Below, one piece after another: positions 26,807-35,470 of a stretch of DNA of 64,000 nt. The stretch spans positions 44,493 through 108,492 of the forward strand of contig DASYWW010000024.1 of the NCBI GenBank assembly GCA_035935655.1. Reading direction: 5' to 3'. The translations under genes and the position numbers were made by a program. The stretch's first letter is position 1; every line of letters begins with the position of its first letter. Source of the stretch: Candidatus Bathyarchaeia archaeon (GTDB taxonomy: Archaea; Thermoproteota; Bathyarchaeia; 40CM-2-53-6). The notes beneath the pieces were generated by a model. The model was given only the letters and a program-made list of their open reading frames with translations. It was not told the DNA's origin and searched no databases.

Positions 26807-27142
26807 ATGGCTAACTTGACGATGGAAGACAAGTACGATTTGGTCTTCAAGGCCCTCGGCCATTATCGAAGGCGCGAGATCCTCGACCTTCTCAAGGAGA
26901 GGGTTAGAACAACTGGGGAGATAATCGAGTGCTTTAGACAATTAGACAGATGTACGGTGATGCAGCACCTGACTGTTCTCGAGAGAGCTGATCTCGTCAT
27001 CGTGAAGCGTGAAGGGCGTCTCCGCTGGAATTACATCAACCCCCTTCCTATCAAAGAACTGCACGACAGGTGGATTGGCAGCTACGCGGACGACGCAGTT
27101 GATCTTCTAGCCCGCATGAAACGCGAAATCGAAGAATGCTAG
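26807..27142 (+). CDS. ArsR-family winged-helix regulator
   Basis: 111 aa winged HTH: FKALGHYRRREILDLLKE, then TTGEIIECFRQLDRCTVMQHLTVLERADLVIVKREGRLRWNYINPLPI, the helix-turn-helix and wing of ArsR-type repressors that control AHSA1/SRPBCC genes. No metal-binding cysteine pair, so it probably responds to something other than arsenic-type metals. Confidence 0.85.
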   Translation: MANLTMEDKYDLVFKALGHYRRREILDLLKERVRTTGEIIECFRQLDRCTVMQHLTVLERADLVIVKREGRLRWNYINPLPIKELHDRWIGSYADDAVDLLARMKREIEEC

Positions 27143-27216
27143 TTTTAACGACGACTTTGGCGATCAAATCAACAAGAGATTCATGATTTCAGAATCCCGC
27201 CAGAGATTGTTTGAAT

Positions 27217-27597
27217 CTAGTCGGGACCACTATGCTTCCACGCCTCGAAGGCATTTTGGAGAGCATCAAGGATTCTCGAGGGCGCCGTGATATTCCAAGT
27301 CACGCCTTTGTCAGTACGCATCTCTACGTTCACGTTTCGTGAAAGAAACCCTCCCTTCACACGGCTACTGATTGACGTGATGCTCGAGAATGGAATGGAC
27401 TCTGTCATCTCTACCATCTGTACGTCGGGAAAAGTGGGCGGAAGTGGACTTACCAAAGTTGCTAACGAGAATCCGTGAGGGATTTTGAGGACAACACGAT
27501 CAGCATACAGTTCAACTACACCCTTCGTGAATACGTTCTCGTTACTCTTCTTTAAAGAAACAGGCATTCGAAGCACTCGTAGGTTATCTGCTGGCAT
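27217..27597 (-). CDS. hypothetical beta-rich (PH-like) protein, 126 aa
   Basis: Alternating hydrophobic strands (VVELYADRVVLKIP, IPFSSITSISSRVKG, VNVEMRTDKGVTWNIT) and a final helix (RILDALQNAFEAW) match the secondary-structure order of a PH-like fold. Divergent from the FMN oxidase gene. Not otherwise recognised. Confidence 0.55.
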   Translation of the reverse strand: MPADNLRVLRMPVSLKKSNENVFTKGVVELYADRVVLKIPHGFSLATLVSPLPPTFPDVQMVEMTESIPFSSITSISSRVKGGFLSRNVNVEMRTDKGVTWNITAPSRILDALQNAFEAWKHSGPD

Positions 27598-27711
27598 GTC
27601 TTGCTCTTGGCGTCGATCAGATCATGTATTTTTGTGATTAGGGATGGCGGTCTCGCGATTGACTGCGCGGTTTATACCTCAGGCGATAGAAGCCGATCTT
27701 TGAGACCTCCT

Positions 27712-28800
27712 GTGACCCAGTTCGAAAAAGTAACTAGCCCCCTATTCGCCAATACAGAAGACCTAGAACAACAAGCGAGACAGATGCTTGACCAGGCCAG
27801 CTACGATTTCGTCGCTGGTGGCGCCGGTTCAGAGCTGACCCTGAGGGCTAATCGAGAGGCTTTTCAGAAAATAGCCATCATGCCCAGAGTCCTGACTGGA
27901 ATCAAAGAGGCCGACACTTCGACGAATCTTCTCGGGCAGCGATTATCGATGCCGATCTATGTTAGCCCGATGGCCAACCACGGCGTCGTCCATCCATCTG
28001 CCGAAGTTGGAAGCGCTCTGGGTGCGAGGAAGGCAGGCACGCTCTTTGTCTCTCCGACTGGATCTAACAAGACGATGGAGGAAGTAGCGACAGCCATCAA
28101 GAATAGCCCTCGATGGTTTCAGCTTTACTTCAACAAGGACCCTGAGGTCAACAAACAGTTGCTCGGGCGGGCTGAGAAAGCAGGCTACTCTGCAATCGTC
28201 CTGACAGTCGACCTCCCAGTGCTAGGAATTAGAGATCGTAACATCCGAAACAGTTTCACCCTACCAACAGACCTCAACCGGCCGAACGTTCAATCCGAGC
28301 GATTCATCGCCGCAACGAGAAGCCTTCAGTCCCTCACGGCTGGCCTGAAGGACGATCTGAGCTGGGACGCCTACGAATGGACCGGAAAACATACTTCTCT
28401 ACCCGTCTTGATCAAAGGCATCCTCTCACCCGACGACGCTGAGGAAGCTGCAAGGCGTAAGGTCCCAGCCATCGTCGTCTCAAACCATGGAGGAAGACAA
28501 CTCGACACCGGGTTCGGCGCAATAGAGGCTCTTCGACCAATAGTCGAAAGAGTCAAAGGAAAAACGAGAGTATTATTCGACAGCGGAATCAGGAGGGGAA
28601 CTGACGTCTTTAAAGCAATGGCGTTGGGCGCCGATGCGGTCGGGGTCGGCCGTCCAGTCTTATGGGGCCTCGCACTCCACGGTGCGGAAGGAGTTGCAGC
28701 AGTCTTGGAACACTTGAAAATGGAACTAGTGAACGTGATGAGGCTCGCAGGCACAGCAAAACTGGCTGACATCACGATAGAATACGTCAAACCCATCTAG
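27712..28800 (+). CDS. FMN-dependent alpha-hydroxy-acid dehydrogenase/oxidase
   Basis: TIM-barrel flavoenzyme (L-lactate/glycolate oxidase family). Signs: MPIYVSPMANHGVVHPSAEVG, WFQLYFNKD, AIVLTVDLPVLGIRDRN, the catalytic SNHGGRQLD (His and Arg) and the FMN-phosphate site FDSGIRRGTDVFKAMALGADAVGVGRP. The start is placed at the GTG 27712; a TTTATACC box at 27671-27678 lies about 35-40 bases upstream, and the preceding in-frame 37 codons are not conserved-looking. Oxidises an L-2-hydroxy acid to a 2-keto acid; the exact substrate is not visible. A GGTCTG...CAGACC inverted repeat at 28823-28844 follows the gene. Confidence 0.85.
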   Translation: MTQFEKVTSPLFANTEDLEQQARQMLDQASYDFVAGGAGSELTLRANREAFQKIAIMPRVLTGIKEADTSTNLLGQRLSMPIYVSPMANHGVVHPSAEVGSALGARKAGTLFVSPTGSNKTMEEVATAIKNSPRWFQLYFNKDPEVNKQLLGRAEKAGYSAIVLTVDLPVLGIRDRNIRNSFTLPTDLNRPNVQSERFIAATRSLQSLTAGLKDDLSWDAYEWTGKHTSLPVLIKGILSPDDAEEAARRKVPAIVVSNHGGRQLDTGFGAIEALRPIVERVKGKTRVLFDSGIRRGTDVFKAMALGADAVGVGRPVLWGLALHGAEGVAAVLEHLKMELVNVMRLAGTAKLADITIEYVKPI

Positions 28801-28979
28801 GGACCCAGTCCCAGCTACTATCGGTCTGGTCCCGGTATCAGACCAACCGACAAGAGGATTAGCATAGTTGAAGCTGGAGACGAAGGCCTAATCAAGAGGG
28901 ATCGATTAAGATCCATGGGTTCAGGAACAGCTAACAAAAAATGGAAGAGTTAGGCGGGCGAACTGCCAGCTCAATCTTG

Positions 28980-29252
28980 TCATTGAGCCGATTCCGTGTC
29001 TGTCTCGTTCTCGTGATCATCCTCTATTTCACCATGGTTCACTGGATGGTCTGATGTCTCATTGTCATCGTGTTCCTGCTGATGGCTCTGATTCTGATCC
29101 TTGTGATCGTCATCATGACTGGTCGTGGTATTGCCCGTGGACGTGTCTGCAGCGTGGAGGATGGCTACTGTTGGAAGCAGGATCGCTGCTACTAGTAGGA
29201 TAAGGGCTATCTTCTTCGAGCTCTTCACCTCCAGGCGAAACTTCTCCAGCAT
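28980..29252 (-). CDS. secreted His/Asp/Glu-rich small protein
   Basis: 90 aa from the ATG at 29252. A signal peptide (KIALILLVAAILLPTVAILHAA) is followed by a very acidic, His-rich, low-complexity tail (clusters of HDDDH, HQQEHDD and HENE). Could bind divalent metals outside the cell. The longer frame to 29324 adds 24 residues before the signal peptide and is less likely. Confidence 0.6.
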   Translation of the reverse strand: MLEKFRLEVKSSKKIALILLVAAILLPTVAILHAADTSTGNTTTSHDDDHKDQNQSHQQEHDDNETSDHPVNHGEIEDDHENETDTESAQ

Positions 29253-29416
29253 ATGGTGACTGAAGAGATAAGCCAACAGTTTTGAACACTGAATCAACCC
29301 GACTTCCCAACCTCCACCGTTCATCGAACGCAGTGTTGGGCTGTTGGTGTCATGTCCACGCGACAGTCCACAATCCTGTCGAACGTCTTAGATAGAATTG
29401 ACCTAGGGCATTTGGT

Positions 29417-30352
29417 ATGAGAGTATCTGGCGGTGTTGTCGAGGCGATCGGAAATACTCCGATAGTTAAACTCCGTAGGGTCGTACCTTCTGGATCCGCC
29501 CGGGTTCTTGCCAAGCTTGAGTTTGAGAACCCCACAGGAAGCATGAAGGATCGAGTGGCGAAGGCGATGGTCGAGGCAGCCGCGGCCGACGGAAGGCTGA
29601 AACTCGGCGGGACGGTTGTTGAGTACACTGCCGGCACGACCGGAATCTCACTTGCCCTAGTCTGCGCGGCCAAGGGTTTCCGTTCTCACATGGTCTACTC
29701 AGATGCCTTCAGCGAGGAGAAACGCCTGACCATGCAGGCTTTCGGATCCGAGATTAGTATCGTCAAGAGCGACAGCAAGAAGATAACCGAGAGACTTATC
29801 AAAGAAATGATCGACAAAGCCGCCGAGATCAGCAAACGGCCAAATCATTGGTACTCTGACCAGCTGACGAACAAAGACGCGATAGCCGGATATTATCCAC
29901 TAGGAGTGGAGATCTGGAACCAAACCAAGGGCAAGGTGAACGCTTTCGTCCAAGCCGTCGGAACAGCCCACTCAATTCACGGCGCCACCAAGGCTCTTTG
30001 GAACCATGATCGCGCGATCCATATTGCGGCCGTTGAACCAGCCGAGTCCGCAGTTCTCTCGGGAGAGCCGACTGGCTCTCACAAGATCGAAGGTGTCGGA
30101 ATAGGCTTCATCCCGCCGCTGTGGGAACCTGAACTTGTGAACGAGATAATCAAGGTCAAGACGGAGGAGGCCAAGGAAATGTCGAGGCGGCTAGCAAAAG
30201 ACGAAGGTCTCTTCGTCGGAACATCATCTGGCGCAAACGTGGTAGCCGCGTTGAGGGTTGCGAAACAACTTGGACCTGACGCAACTGTTGTCACGCTCAT
30301 GGTAGACTCGGGTCTCAGATACCTGAGCACAGGGCTTTTTGGCACCATTTGA
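29417..30352 (+). CDS. cysteine synthase-like PLP enzyme (CysK/CBS family)
   Basis: Fold-type II PLP enzyme, 311 aa. GNTPIVKL and NPTGSMKDR contain the PLP-binding Lys44; EYTAGTTGISLALVCAAKG is the substrate loop; VQAVGTAHSIHGATKAL replaces the GTGGT phosphate-binding loop; FVGTSSGANVVAAL and a C-terminal VDSGLRYLS follow. It could use O-acetylserine or O-phosphoserine; with a SerK-like gene in the window, O-phosphoserine is worth testing (inference). The glycine-rich loop differs from textbook CysK (AVGTAHS). Confidence 0.8.
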   Translation: MRVSGGVVEAIGNTPIVKLRRVVPSGSARVLAKLEFENPTGSMKDRVAKAMVEAAAADGRLKLGGTVVEYTAGTTGISLALVCAAKGFRSHMVYSDAFSEEKRLTMQAFGSEISIVKSDSKKITERLIKEMIDKAAEISKRPNHWYSDQLTNKDAIAGYYPLGVEIWNQTKGKVNAFVQAVGTAHSIHGATKALWNHDRAIHIAAVEPAESAVLSGEPTGSHKIEGVGIGFIPPLWEPELVNEIIKVKTEEAKEMSRRLAKDEGLFVGTSSGANVVAALRVAKQLGPDATVVTLMVDSGLRYLSTGLFGTI

Positions 30353-30371
30353 TTTCTGACAAAAACAAGAG

Positions 30372-30521
30372 TCATTTCTGTCGGTCTGAGGCTTCGACCC
30401 GAAGGACCATCATGAGCTCTTTGAATTTCAAAGGCACATCGTCTTTTCCGTTCCAGCTGTCGTACGCGTCGAGCACATCTCTTACGAACCCAAGAAGAAG
30501 CAGGATGTATTCCGAAACCAA
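30372..30521 (-). CDS. small hypothetical protein, 49 aa
   Basis: Direct reverse-strand translation from TTG at 30521. A hydrophobic helix (EYILLLLGFVRDVLDAY) is followed by a charged part (GKDDVPLKFKELMMVLRVEASDRQK). An in-frame TGA lies seven codons upstream. Protein-like, but no family recognised. Confidence 0.45.
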   Translation of the reverse strand: MVSEYILLLLGFVRDVLDAYDSWNGKDDVPLKFKELMMVLRVEASDRQK

Positions 30522-30647
30522 GACAATACGCTTCCTTCATGAAAGGGTGAACAGGAACTTAGACAGATCAGCTAGCCGAAACTAATCACCGCTGAACAGT
30601 GTCGAGAACAGCTTTCTGTTGCTCTTTAGCCATTGACGCTCCTACCG

Positions 30648-31283
30648 TTAGACGCGAACGCTGATTGATTCCCATTCCCCAGGAACCACATACGTGCGGA
30701 AGTGCAGATCTCTTACAAGACGTGTCAGGTAGGATTGGATCGCCGGTTTCCCTGGCAACCTTCCTCCCCATCCACCGAACAGTGGGTTGAGATTCGCGGT
30801 CACGACGATGCTACCGGGGCGCGTGAGACGGCGGAGGTGTGGAACGTATCCTGGATATTCGCGCCAATCGCCGTCTAGAAACACGACGTCATACCAGCCC
30901 TTGAGCCTGGGTAGGACGTCTTGTCCACGGCCGCGGAGAACGCGTATCTGCGTGGAGAGGCCTCTTTGCTCAAACGCTTGCTCAGCAAGGTCCGCATGAC
31001 CCGGATCCCCTTCAATTGTGTCCACATGACAACCGGGACCTCCCGCAGAAGCCATCAAAGCAGCCGTGTAGCCGTGACCACAACCGACCTCCAACATTCG
31101 TCGCGCATGCGTCAACGACGCGATCACTGTCCAACGAGGTGCTTGCATTGGGTCGCTGGGAAATAGGTCACAATCTCGCCCGTGTCTACGCCTATGCTGG
31201 ATGGATAGTGTGTGTAGATCAAGATGAACATCTGCGCGACCACCATAGATTGACCTGAGCATTTGTCTAACGCTCTTCTTCAA
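30648..31283 (-). CDS. class I SAM-dependent O-methyltransferase-like protein
   Basis: 211 aa with MLEVGCGHGYTAALMASAG (SAM motif I), VDTIEGDPGHADLAE (motif II), and YDVVFLDGDWREYPGYVPHLRRLTRPGSIVVTANL (motifs III-IV), the order of catechol/caffeoyl-type O-methyltransferases. The substrate cannot be inferred. Confidence 0.75.
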   Translation of the reverse strand: MKKSVRQMLRSIYGGRADVHLDLHTLSIQHRRRHGRDCDLFPSDPMQAPRWTVIASLTHARRMLEVGCGHGYTAALMASAGGPGCHVDTIEGDPGHADLAEQAFEQRGLSTQIRVLRGRGQDVLPRLKGWYDVVFLDGDWREYPGYVPHLRRLTRPGSIVVTANLNPLFGGWGGRLPGKPAIQSYLTRLVRDLHFRTYVVPGEWESISVRV

Positions 31284-31399
31284 GATTGAACGCCTCTCTT
31301 GCTGCCTCAGACCAACACGAACTGCTCGTGGGTTAAAGAATTATCACAGCGATGGAGGAAAAAATCAAGCTTCGGTTCGATCCCTGGTTCTGCTGTGAA

Positions 31400-31921
31400 T
31401 CACACGTTTGCGCCGCAGTTAGGACACTTCGTAGCGCCGCCGGGGATTCTTGACCCGCAGTAATTACAAAATGCGGTGCTCGTGACTCCGGCCGGTATCC
31501 CTCGCAGGCTGAACCCGCCCCGGACAATCAGATTCGGGTCCTTCACATGTTTGAAGACTATCCATCTGCTATCTCTCGAATCAAAATAGACGTCTCCCAC
31601 CCCACGCAACCGTCCCAGTCTAGATTGTTCCATGCGAATATTCGACAAATCTGGAACCAGCAGAGTAGCGTTGTGCGCGATCACCCGACGGTTCGTTAGA
31701 TAGTATTTCCTTCCCATGTCAACAATGAGACTCACAAGGCTCGCAACCAGAAATACGAACAAGAGGATCGTTGCGGCGGCGTCTGCCTCATCTCCAAGTG
31801 ATACCCCATTAATGTTAAGGATCCCGAAGAGGGACAAAAACGCCAAGAATGGATACCGAAGATGGTAAGCAGGTCTCCCCTTCCAGACGACTTCCTCACC
31901 TGACTCTAGTTCCACTCGCAT
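31400..31921 (-). CDS. membrane PH-domain (bPH2-like) protein with C-terminal zinc ribbon
   Basis: 173 aa. GEEVVWKGRPAYHLRYP opens a bacterial-PH2-like protein with two membrane helices (about 24-42 and 48-66). The core YYLTNRRVIAHN and VGDVYFDSRDSRWIVFKHVKDP follow. A zinc ribbon ends it (FCNYCGSRI, KCPNCGANV). Probably a small membrane regulator; the neighbour at 32267 carries the same type of zinc ribbon. Confidence 0.72.
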   Translation of the reverse strand: MRVELESGEEVVWKGRPAYHLRYPFLAFLSLFGILNINGVSLGDEADAAATILLFVFLVASLVSLIVDMGRKYYLTNRRVIAHNATLLVPDLSNIRMEQSRLGRLRGVGDVYFDSRDSRWIVFKHVKDPNLIVRGGFSLRGIPAGVTSTAFCNYCGSRIPGGATKCPNCGANV

Positions 31922-32030
31922 CAGCTCAACTTTCGGAGATAGACGCAGGCGAGGATGCCTGACTGAATGAATTTATCTTGTTACTGCGGACCGGATTACT
32001 TGATTTCGGCTCCGACAGCCTATCTCGAGA

Positions 32031-32194
32031 CTACTTTTTTGCGTAGATTTGGTAGCCCAGCAAAAATGAGCCCAGCTTGGAAATGCCAGCGTAGCTAGGA
32101 GAGAAGATTGACTCGAAACCGTCAAACCCGCCTCTCGAAACAGGGTATTGACTTCTCGTTCGATCTTGACATGTGCGAAGAAGATTCTGTTCAC
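32031..32194 (-). pseudogene. methyltransferase C-terminal remnant, frameshifted
   Basis: NRIFFAHVKIEREVNTLFREAG in one frame joins FDGFESIFSPSYAGISKLGSFLLGYQIYAKK in the next, ending at a TAG (32031-32033). This is the typical last 50 residues of a SAM methyltransferase. The break is one missing base near a TTT run. An in-frame TAA lies just upstream of the start, so the catalytic part is lost. Confidence 0.55.
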
Positions 32195-32266
32195 TTGGCG
32201 AAGATGTTAACTATGTAAAATGGTCTTATTGGCAATTTCCGGCAAGACTATTTCTTGAAATCCGGT

Positions 32267-32869
32267 ATGCCCACCATGTTCGAGGAAGAACCTAAGGCAC
32301 GATGCCCAGATTGTACTCAATCGCTCACATTCATCCGGACCAAAACGCACCAGAAACGATGGTACTGCTACGCCTGCGAGAAATACGTCGACCGTCCCAC
32401 TGAACCAACACTCCTCAAGGACGCGCACGCCAGGATTGAAGCCATCAACGGCCTCCAGGTAATAGATTCCCATGGAATGATAGTCGGCCGGGTCCGAAAA
32501 GCAATCTCAAACGAAACTGGCGATGTGAGATCATTCGTCCTTTCTGTCGACAAGGAGCAATTCAAGACCCTGCTGGACGAAAGGGATTTGCCACGCGAGT
32601 TCGAACTGGGACATGAGAAGATCGCAACAGTCGGGGATGTCGTAATACTTTCAGACGTGTTCTCGCCTAGCGCGTTCGCACCACCGAAACCTCCGGAAGA
32701 GTCTTCGAACATCGGTAAATGTTCAAGGTGCAGCGCCCCACTTATCGCGGGCGCAAAACACTGCATCAAATGCGGAGCATTGTTGACATCGGCTTCCTGC
32801 GTGTCCTGCGGAACACTGAACCCTACAGAAGCTAGGTATTGCAAGAACTGCGGCAACAAGCTAACATAG
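32267..32869 (+). CDS. PRC-barrel-like protein flanked by zinc ribbons
   Basis: About 200 aa. An N-terminal zinc knuckle (RCPDCTQSLTF, then YCYACEKY) is followed by a PRC-barrel-like part (LQVIDSHGMIVGRVRKAIS...DVRSFVLSVD...IATVGDVVILSD). Two C-terminal ribbons follow (KCSRCSAPL/HCIKCGALL and SCVSCGTLN/YCKNCGNKLT). PRC barrels bind RNA or protein partners; the ribbons may hold the protein on RNA or the cell-division machinery (known for archaeal CdpB-type PRC proteins). ATG at 32267 chosen over the TTG at 32255. Confidence 0.78.
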   Translation: MPTMFEEEPKARCPDCTQSLTFIRTKTHQKRWYCYACEKYVDRPTEPTLLKDAHARIEAINGLQVIDSHGMIVGRVRKAISNETGDVRSFVLSVDKEQFKTLLDERDLPREFELGHEKIATVGDVVILSDVFSPSAFAPPKPPEESSNIGKCSRCSAPLIAGAKHCIKCGALLTSASCVSCGTLNPTEARYCKNCGNKLT

Positions 32870-32943
32870 TATCAACACGCCTATCTTCCACGTCTTCTTC
32901 TTGGCTCAGATGAGCTCGTTCCACGCCGTTGAAGATCTATCGT

Positions 32944-33507
32944 ATGAGCGTGAGAATCAGGTTTTATCTTGTCGGCCTTGCCGTTGCGTTTCTTGAGGAA
33001 TTCATCACTCAAGGCATTTTGAAGAGAAACCTTGTGGGTTGGCTCATCCCAACGTTCATCGCCTTCGTTCCATTTCTGATAGTAGTTCGTCAAATTGGCA
33101 GAGTCTTAGACAGGAGGACGCTCGAATCCAAGGCCGTCCCGTATTACTATCTAGTATCCGGTGCCATAGGGCTGATGATAGAGTGGCTAGTTATCGGACT
33201 TTCTCCATGGAGTAATCCTGCAGCGAATCCTTTACTCACGATAACATTTCAGCTCGGCATTTTCAGTTTCTGGGGCAGCGTGGCATTAACGCCGAGATTG
33301 ATGCTTGACAGGAGAGATTCGGTCACCGGTGTTAGAAAGTGGTACAAGCTTTTCCTAGCATCCGGCTTCGCATCCATTTACCTGCTCACGTCTTTAGCTT
33401 CAAGGGATGCAAAATTCACCGTCGGAATAGGGTCCGTCTTGGCGACGTTCATTCCTCTGAACTTATTTTACCTCAAGTACATTCGAACTCTTCGAAAAAC
33501 AATCTGA
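32944..33507 (+). CDS. multi-pass membrane protein, 187 aa
   Basis: Six predicted hydrophobic segments with basic loops; no recognised motif. The ATG at 32944 is preferred to 32929. A second membrane gene follows 79 bases later on the same strand. Confidence 0.6.
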   Translation: MSVRIRFYLVGLAVAFLEEFITQGILKRNLVGWLIPTFIAFVPFLIVVRQIGRVLDRRTLESKAVPYYYLVSGAIGLMIEWLVIGLSPWSNPAANPLLTITFQLGIFSFWGSVALTPRLMLDRRDSVTGVRKWYKLFLASGFASIYLLTSLASRDAKFTVGIGSVLATFIPLNLFYLKYIRTLRKTI

Positions 33508-33586
33508 TGCTGGCAAGGCGGCACAAATCTCGAGCACCTAAATAGCCAACTCTTTCGATCCTGTTTCTAGCAGAGGACGAGAGCAA

Positions 33587-34045
33587 GTGTCAGACGCCGA
33601 AGATAATCTATGGTCAGACCTTGACCTTGCTGCGGCGAATGTGAACCGGGCAGGAACAGTTCTCGGATCAACCATTGCCGTATTCACCTTCCTCCTCTTC
33701 TTCCTCTTCCCGCGATATGCCTCGGGCCAGATCGACCCTGTTCTCTTCCAGATTACTCTAGGTGCAGTAGTCCTGACGATTCTCTCGTTCAGCATTTGTA
33801 TTCTATTCTGCTATAGGATCGGCGTTTTGAAAATGAGCTCCGCCGAGAAGCGCGCGAGTATGCAAACAGGGACACTATTCTGGCTCATTGGCACTCTTTT
33901 CCTGGTGTTAGAACCAGCGTTGATACTTTTCACAATCGGGCTTGCGTCTGTCGGCGTTGTGGCGTTGCTAGCATGGCTCTTGTACGTCTTCTTCACTTTG
34001 CGTGACGCAAGAAAGTATCAAGCGTTAAGCGGACAACTCAATTAG
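33587..34045 (+). CDS. four-pass membrane protein, 152 aa
   Basis: Acidic N-terminus (about 25 residues), then two pairs of hydrophobic helices (about 26-43, 54-75, 95-112 and 114-134) and a basic cytoplasmic tail. GTG start. Function unknown. Confidence 0.6.
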   Translation: MSDAEDNLWSDLDLAAANVNRAGTVLGSTIAVFTFLLFFLFPRYASGQIDPVLFQITLGAVVLTILSFSICILFCYRIGVLKMSSAEKRASMQTGTLFWLIGTLFLVLEPALILFTIGLASVGVVALLAWLLYVFFTLRDARKYQALSGQLN

Positions 34046-34140
34046 AAATTGAACAATTGTAGAGCTTGTAAAAGGAACGAGATTTACGCCATCTGGTTTG
34101 GATTCTAAGAACCGGACTACGAAGGATTGGACTGTGAAAG

Positions 34141-34710
34141 ATGGCTAGTTCAACACTAGAGAGCAGGCTCGCATTGATCCACAGGGTCATAGTGCCGGAC
34201 CAGGTAAGTCCAAAAGAATACGCTATTCTAGTGACTGATCGTCGATCGATCTTTATTCGTCAGAAGAATACGAGAGGCAACTTTTGGCTTCGTCGCGAGA
34301 TAACATACGGAACCGCGCTGATCACCGACGTGGTACCAAAGACCCTCGAAGACTATGAGCAGACCAGCATGGATTCCTTGGCCGCGGATACTGCTAACAT
34401 CACAATCCCCCATGAGGCAGTTGTTTCGCTTGCGCTGAAGAAGGAGAAGCAGAAGCCTCGCAAATTCGATTTCTTTGTTCGGTTGACAATGAGAATGCAA
34501 AGGGAAGTTTTTCAAGTGTACGACTTCGAGATGCGCTACAAACAGAACTCAAACCTTGATGCCGCGATCAAGTTTTACATGGTACCCTTGGGCGCGTATC
34601 TCAAATCAAGAAGACAAACCCAGACGAGGGAGACAATCCTTCAAGAATACGCCACAGATGCATTGGAGGTTTTCCGAGGAGTTGTTCAGACCAAGATCGT
34701 AGAATCGTAG
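34141..34710 (+). CDS. hypothetical PH-like protein, 189 aa
   Basis: Alternating strands (EYAILVTDRRSIFIRQK, ANITIPHEAVVSLALKK, FDFFVRLTMRMQREVFQVYDFEMRYK) followed by helices at the C-terminus, the pattern of a PH-like (DUF-type) domain. No enzyme motif. Unknown role. Confidence 0.6.
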   Translation: MASSTLESRLALIHRVIVPDQVSPKEYAILVTDRRSIFIRQKNTRGNFWLRREITYGTALITDVVPKTLEDYEQTSMDSLAADTANITIPHEAVVSLALKKEKQKPRKFDFFVRLTMRMQREVFQVYDFEMRYKQNSNLDAAIKFYMVPLGAYLKSRRQTQTRETILQEYATDALEVFRGVVQTKIVES

Positions 34711-34761
34711 AGCTATTCTCGGGCCTGAACAGATCACGGTCCCGATTTCACGGCCCGGACG

Positions 34762-35463
34762 CTATCGCTCCTTCCTAGACGGTGCTCTGAACGGAGCTTG
34801 GAGTTTCCTTGCTTGAAGGCTTCTCGGTATTATTTGGAATATCGCGACCCCTAAGACCCCAGCAAGAATCAGGACCCCATAATAGTTGAGAAGGTATTCT
34901 CCCGGGGCGAAATTGGCCTGAACCCAGTTCCGCATATTCACGTTCGAACCATATTCCTGCACAATGCCACCGTAGATCATGATCATGACAACAGCTTCGA
35001 CGAGCGCGATCGCAAGGGCCTTTGAGGGCAGATGGAATGGCCTCCTCCCGGTTGGCTTCGCTTCAATTGCAGCCACGGCTTCAGGGAAGCCAGAAGAGAG
35101 GCTCCTTTGCACGACAAGAGCCTCCAGCTCGTACAGTGCCGATTCAATCAGGCTGCTAGCCCGCCAGGTTCTCCTCATTGTAAAGTAGTAGGTACAGAGG
35201 CCCACTCCGCCTATCAGCAGTGGAATGGAAACGGGGAGGAGAAAGGCAGAGGCTGACGAGTCCCACGGGATCAGATTTCCTACACCCAATTCTCCGAGGC
35301 CCCGAGAGGAATAGACCCATGCGGCGGTGCCGAATCCGATTGCAATTAGGCCGATGGCAATTTGGGTCCGTCCCTTCCAATTAACGTCGGCGGTGAATAC
35401 TGCTTGTACACCCTTTTGGGCCGGCCGTCGTTTTCTCTTAACGCCGTTGAGGCCGTTAGCCAA
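34762..35463 (-). CDS. membrane protein encoded with ParA
   Basis: 233 aa, very basic N-terminus (KRKRRPAQKG), then hydrophobic helices at about 34-52, 72-92, 148-166 and 192-212. Starts 8 bases after the ParA stop, so co-transcribed. No ParB-like or DNA-binding motif seen besides the basic tail. It may be the membrane partner positioned by ParA. Confidence 0.65.
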   Translation of the reverse strand: MANGLNGVKRKRRPAQKGVQAVFTADVNWKGRTQIAIGLIAIGFGTAAWVYSSRGLGELGVGNLIPWDSSASAFLLPVSIPLLIGGVGLCTYYFTMRRTWRASSLIESALYELEALVVQRSLSSGFPEAVAAIEAKPTGRRPFHLPSKALAIALVEAVVMIMIYGGIVQEYGSNVNMRNWVQANFAPGEYLLNYYGVLILAGVLGVAIFQIIPRSLQARKLQAPFRAPSRKER

Positions 35464-35470
35464 CGATCAG

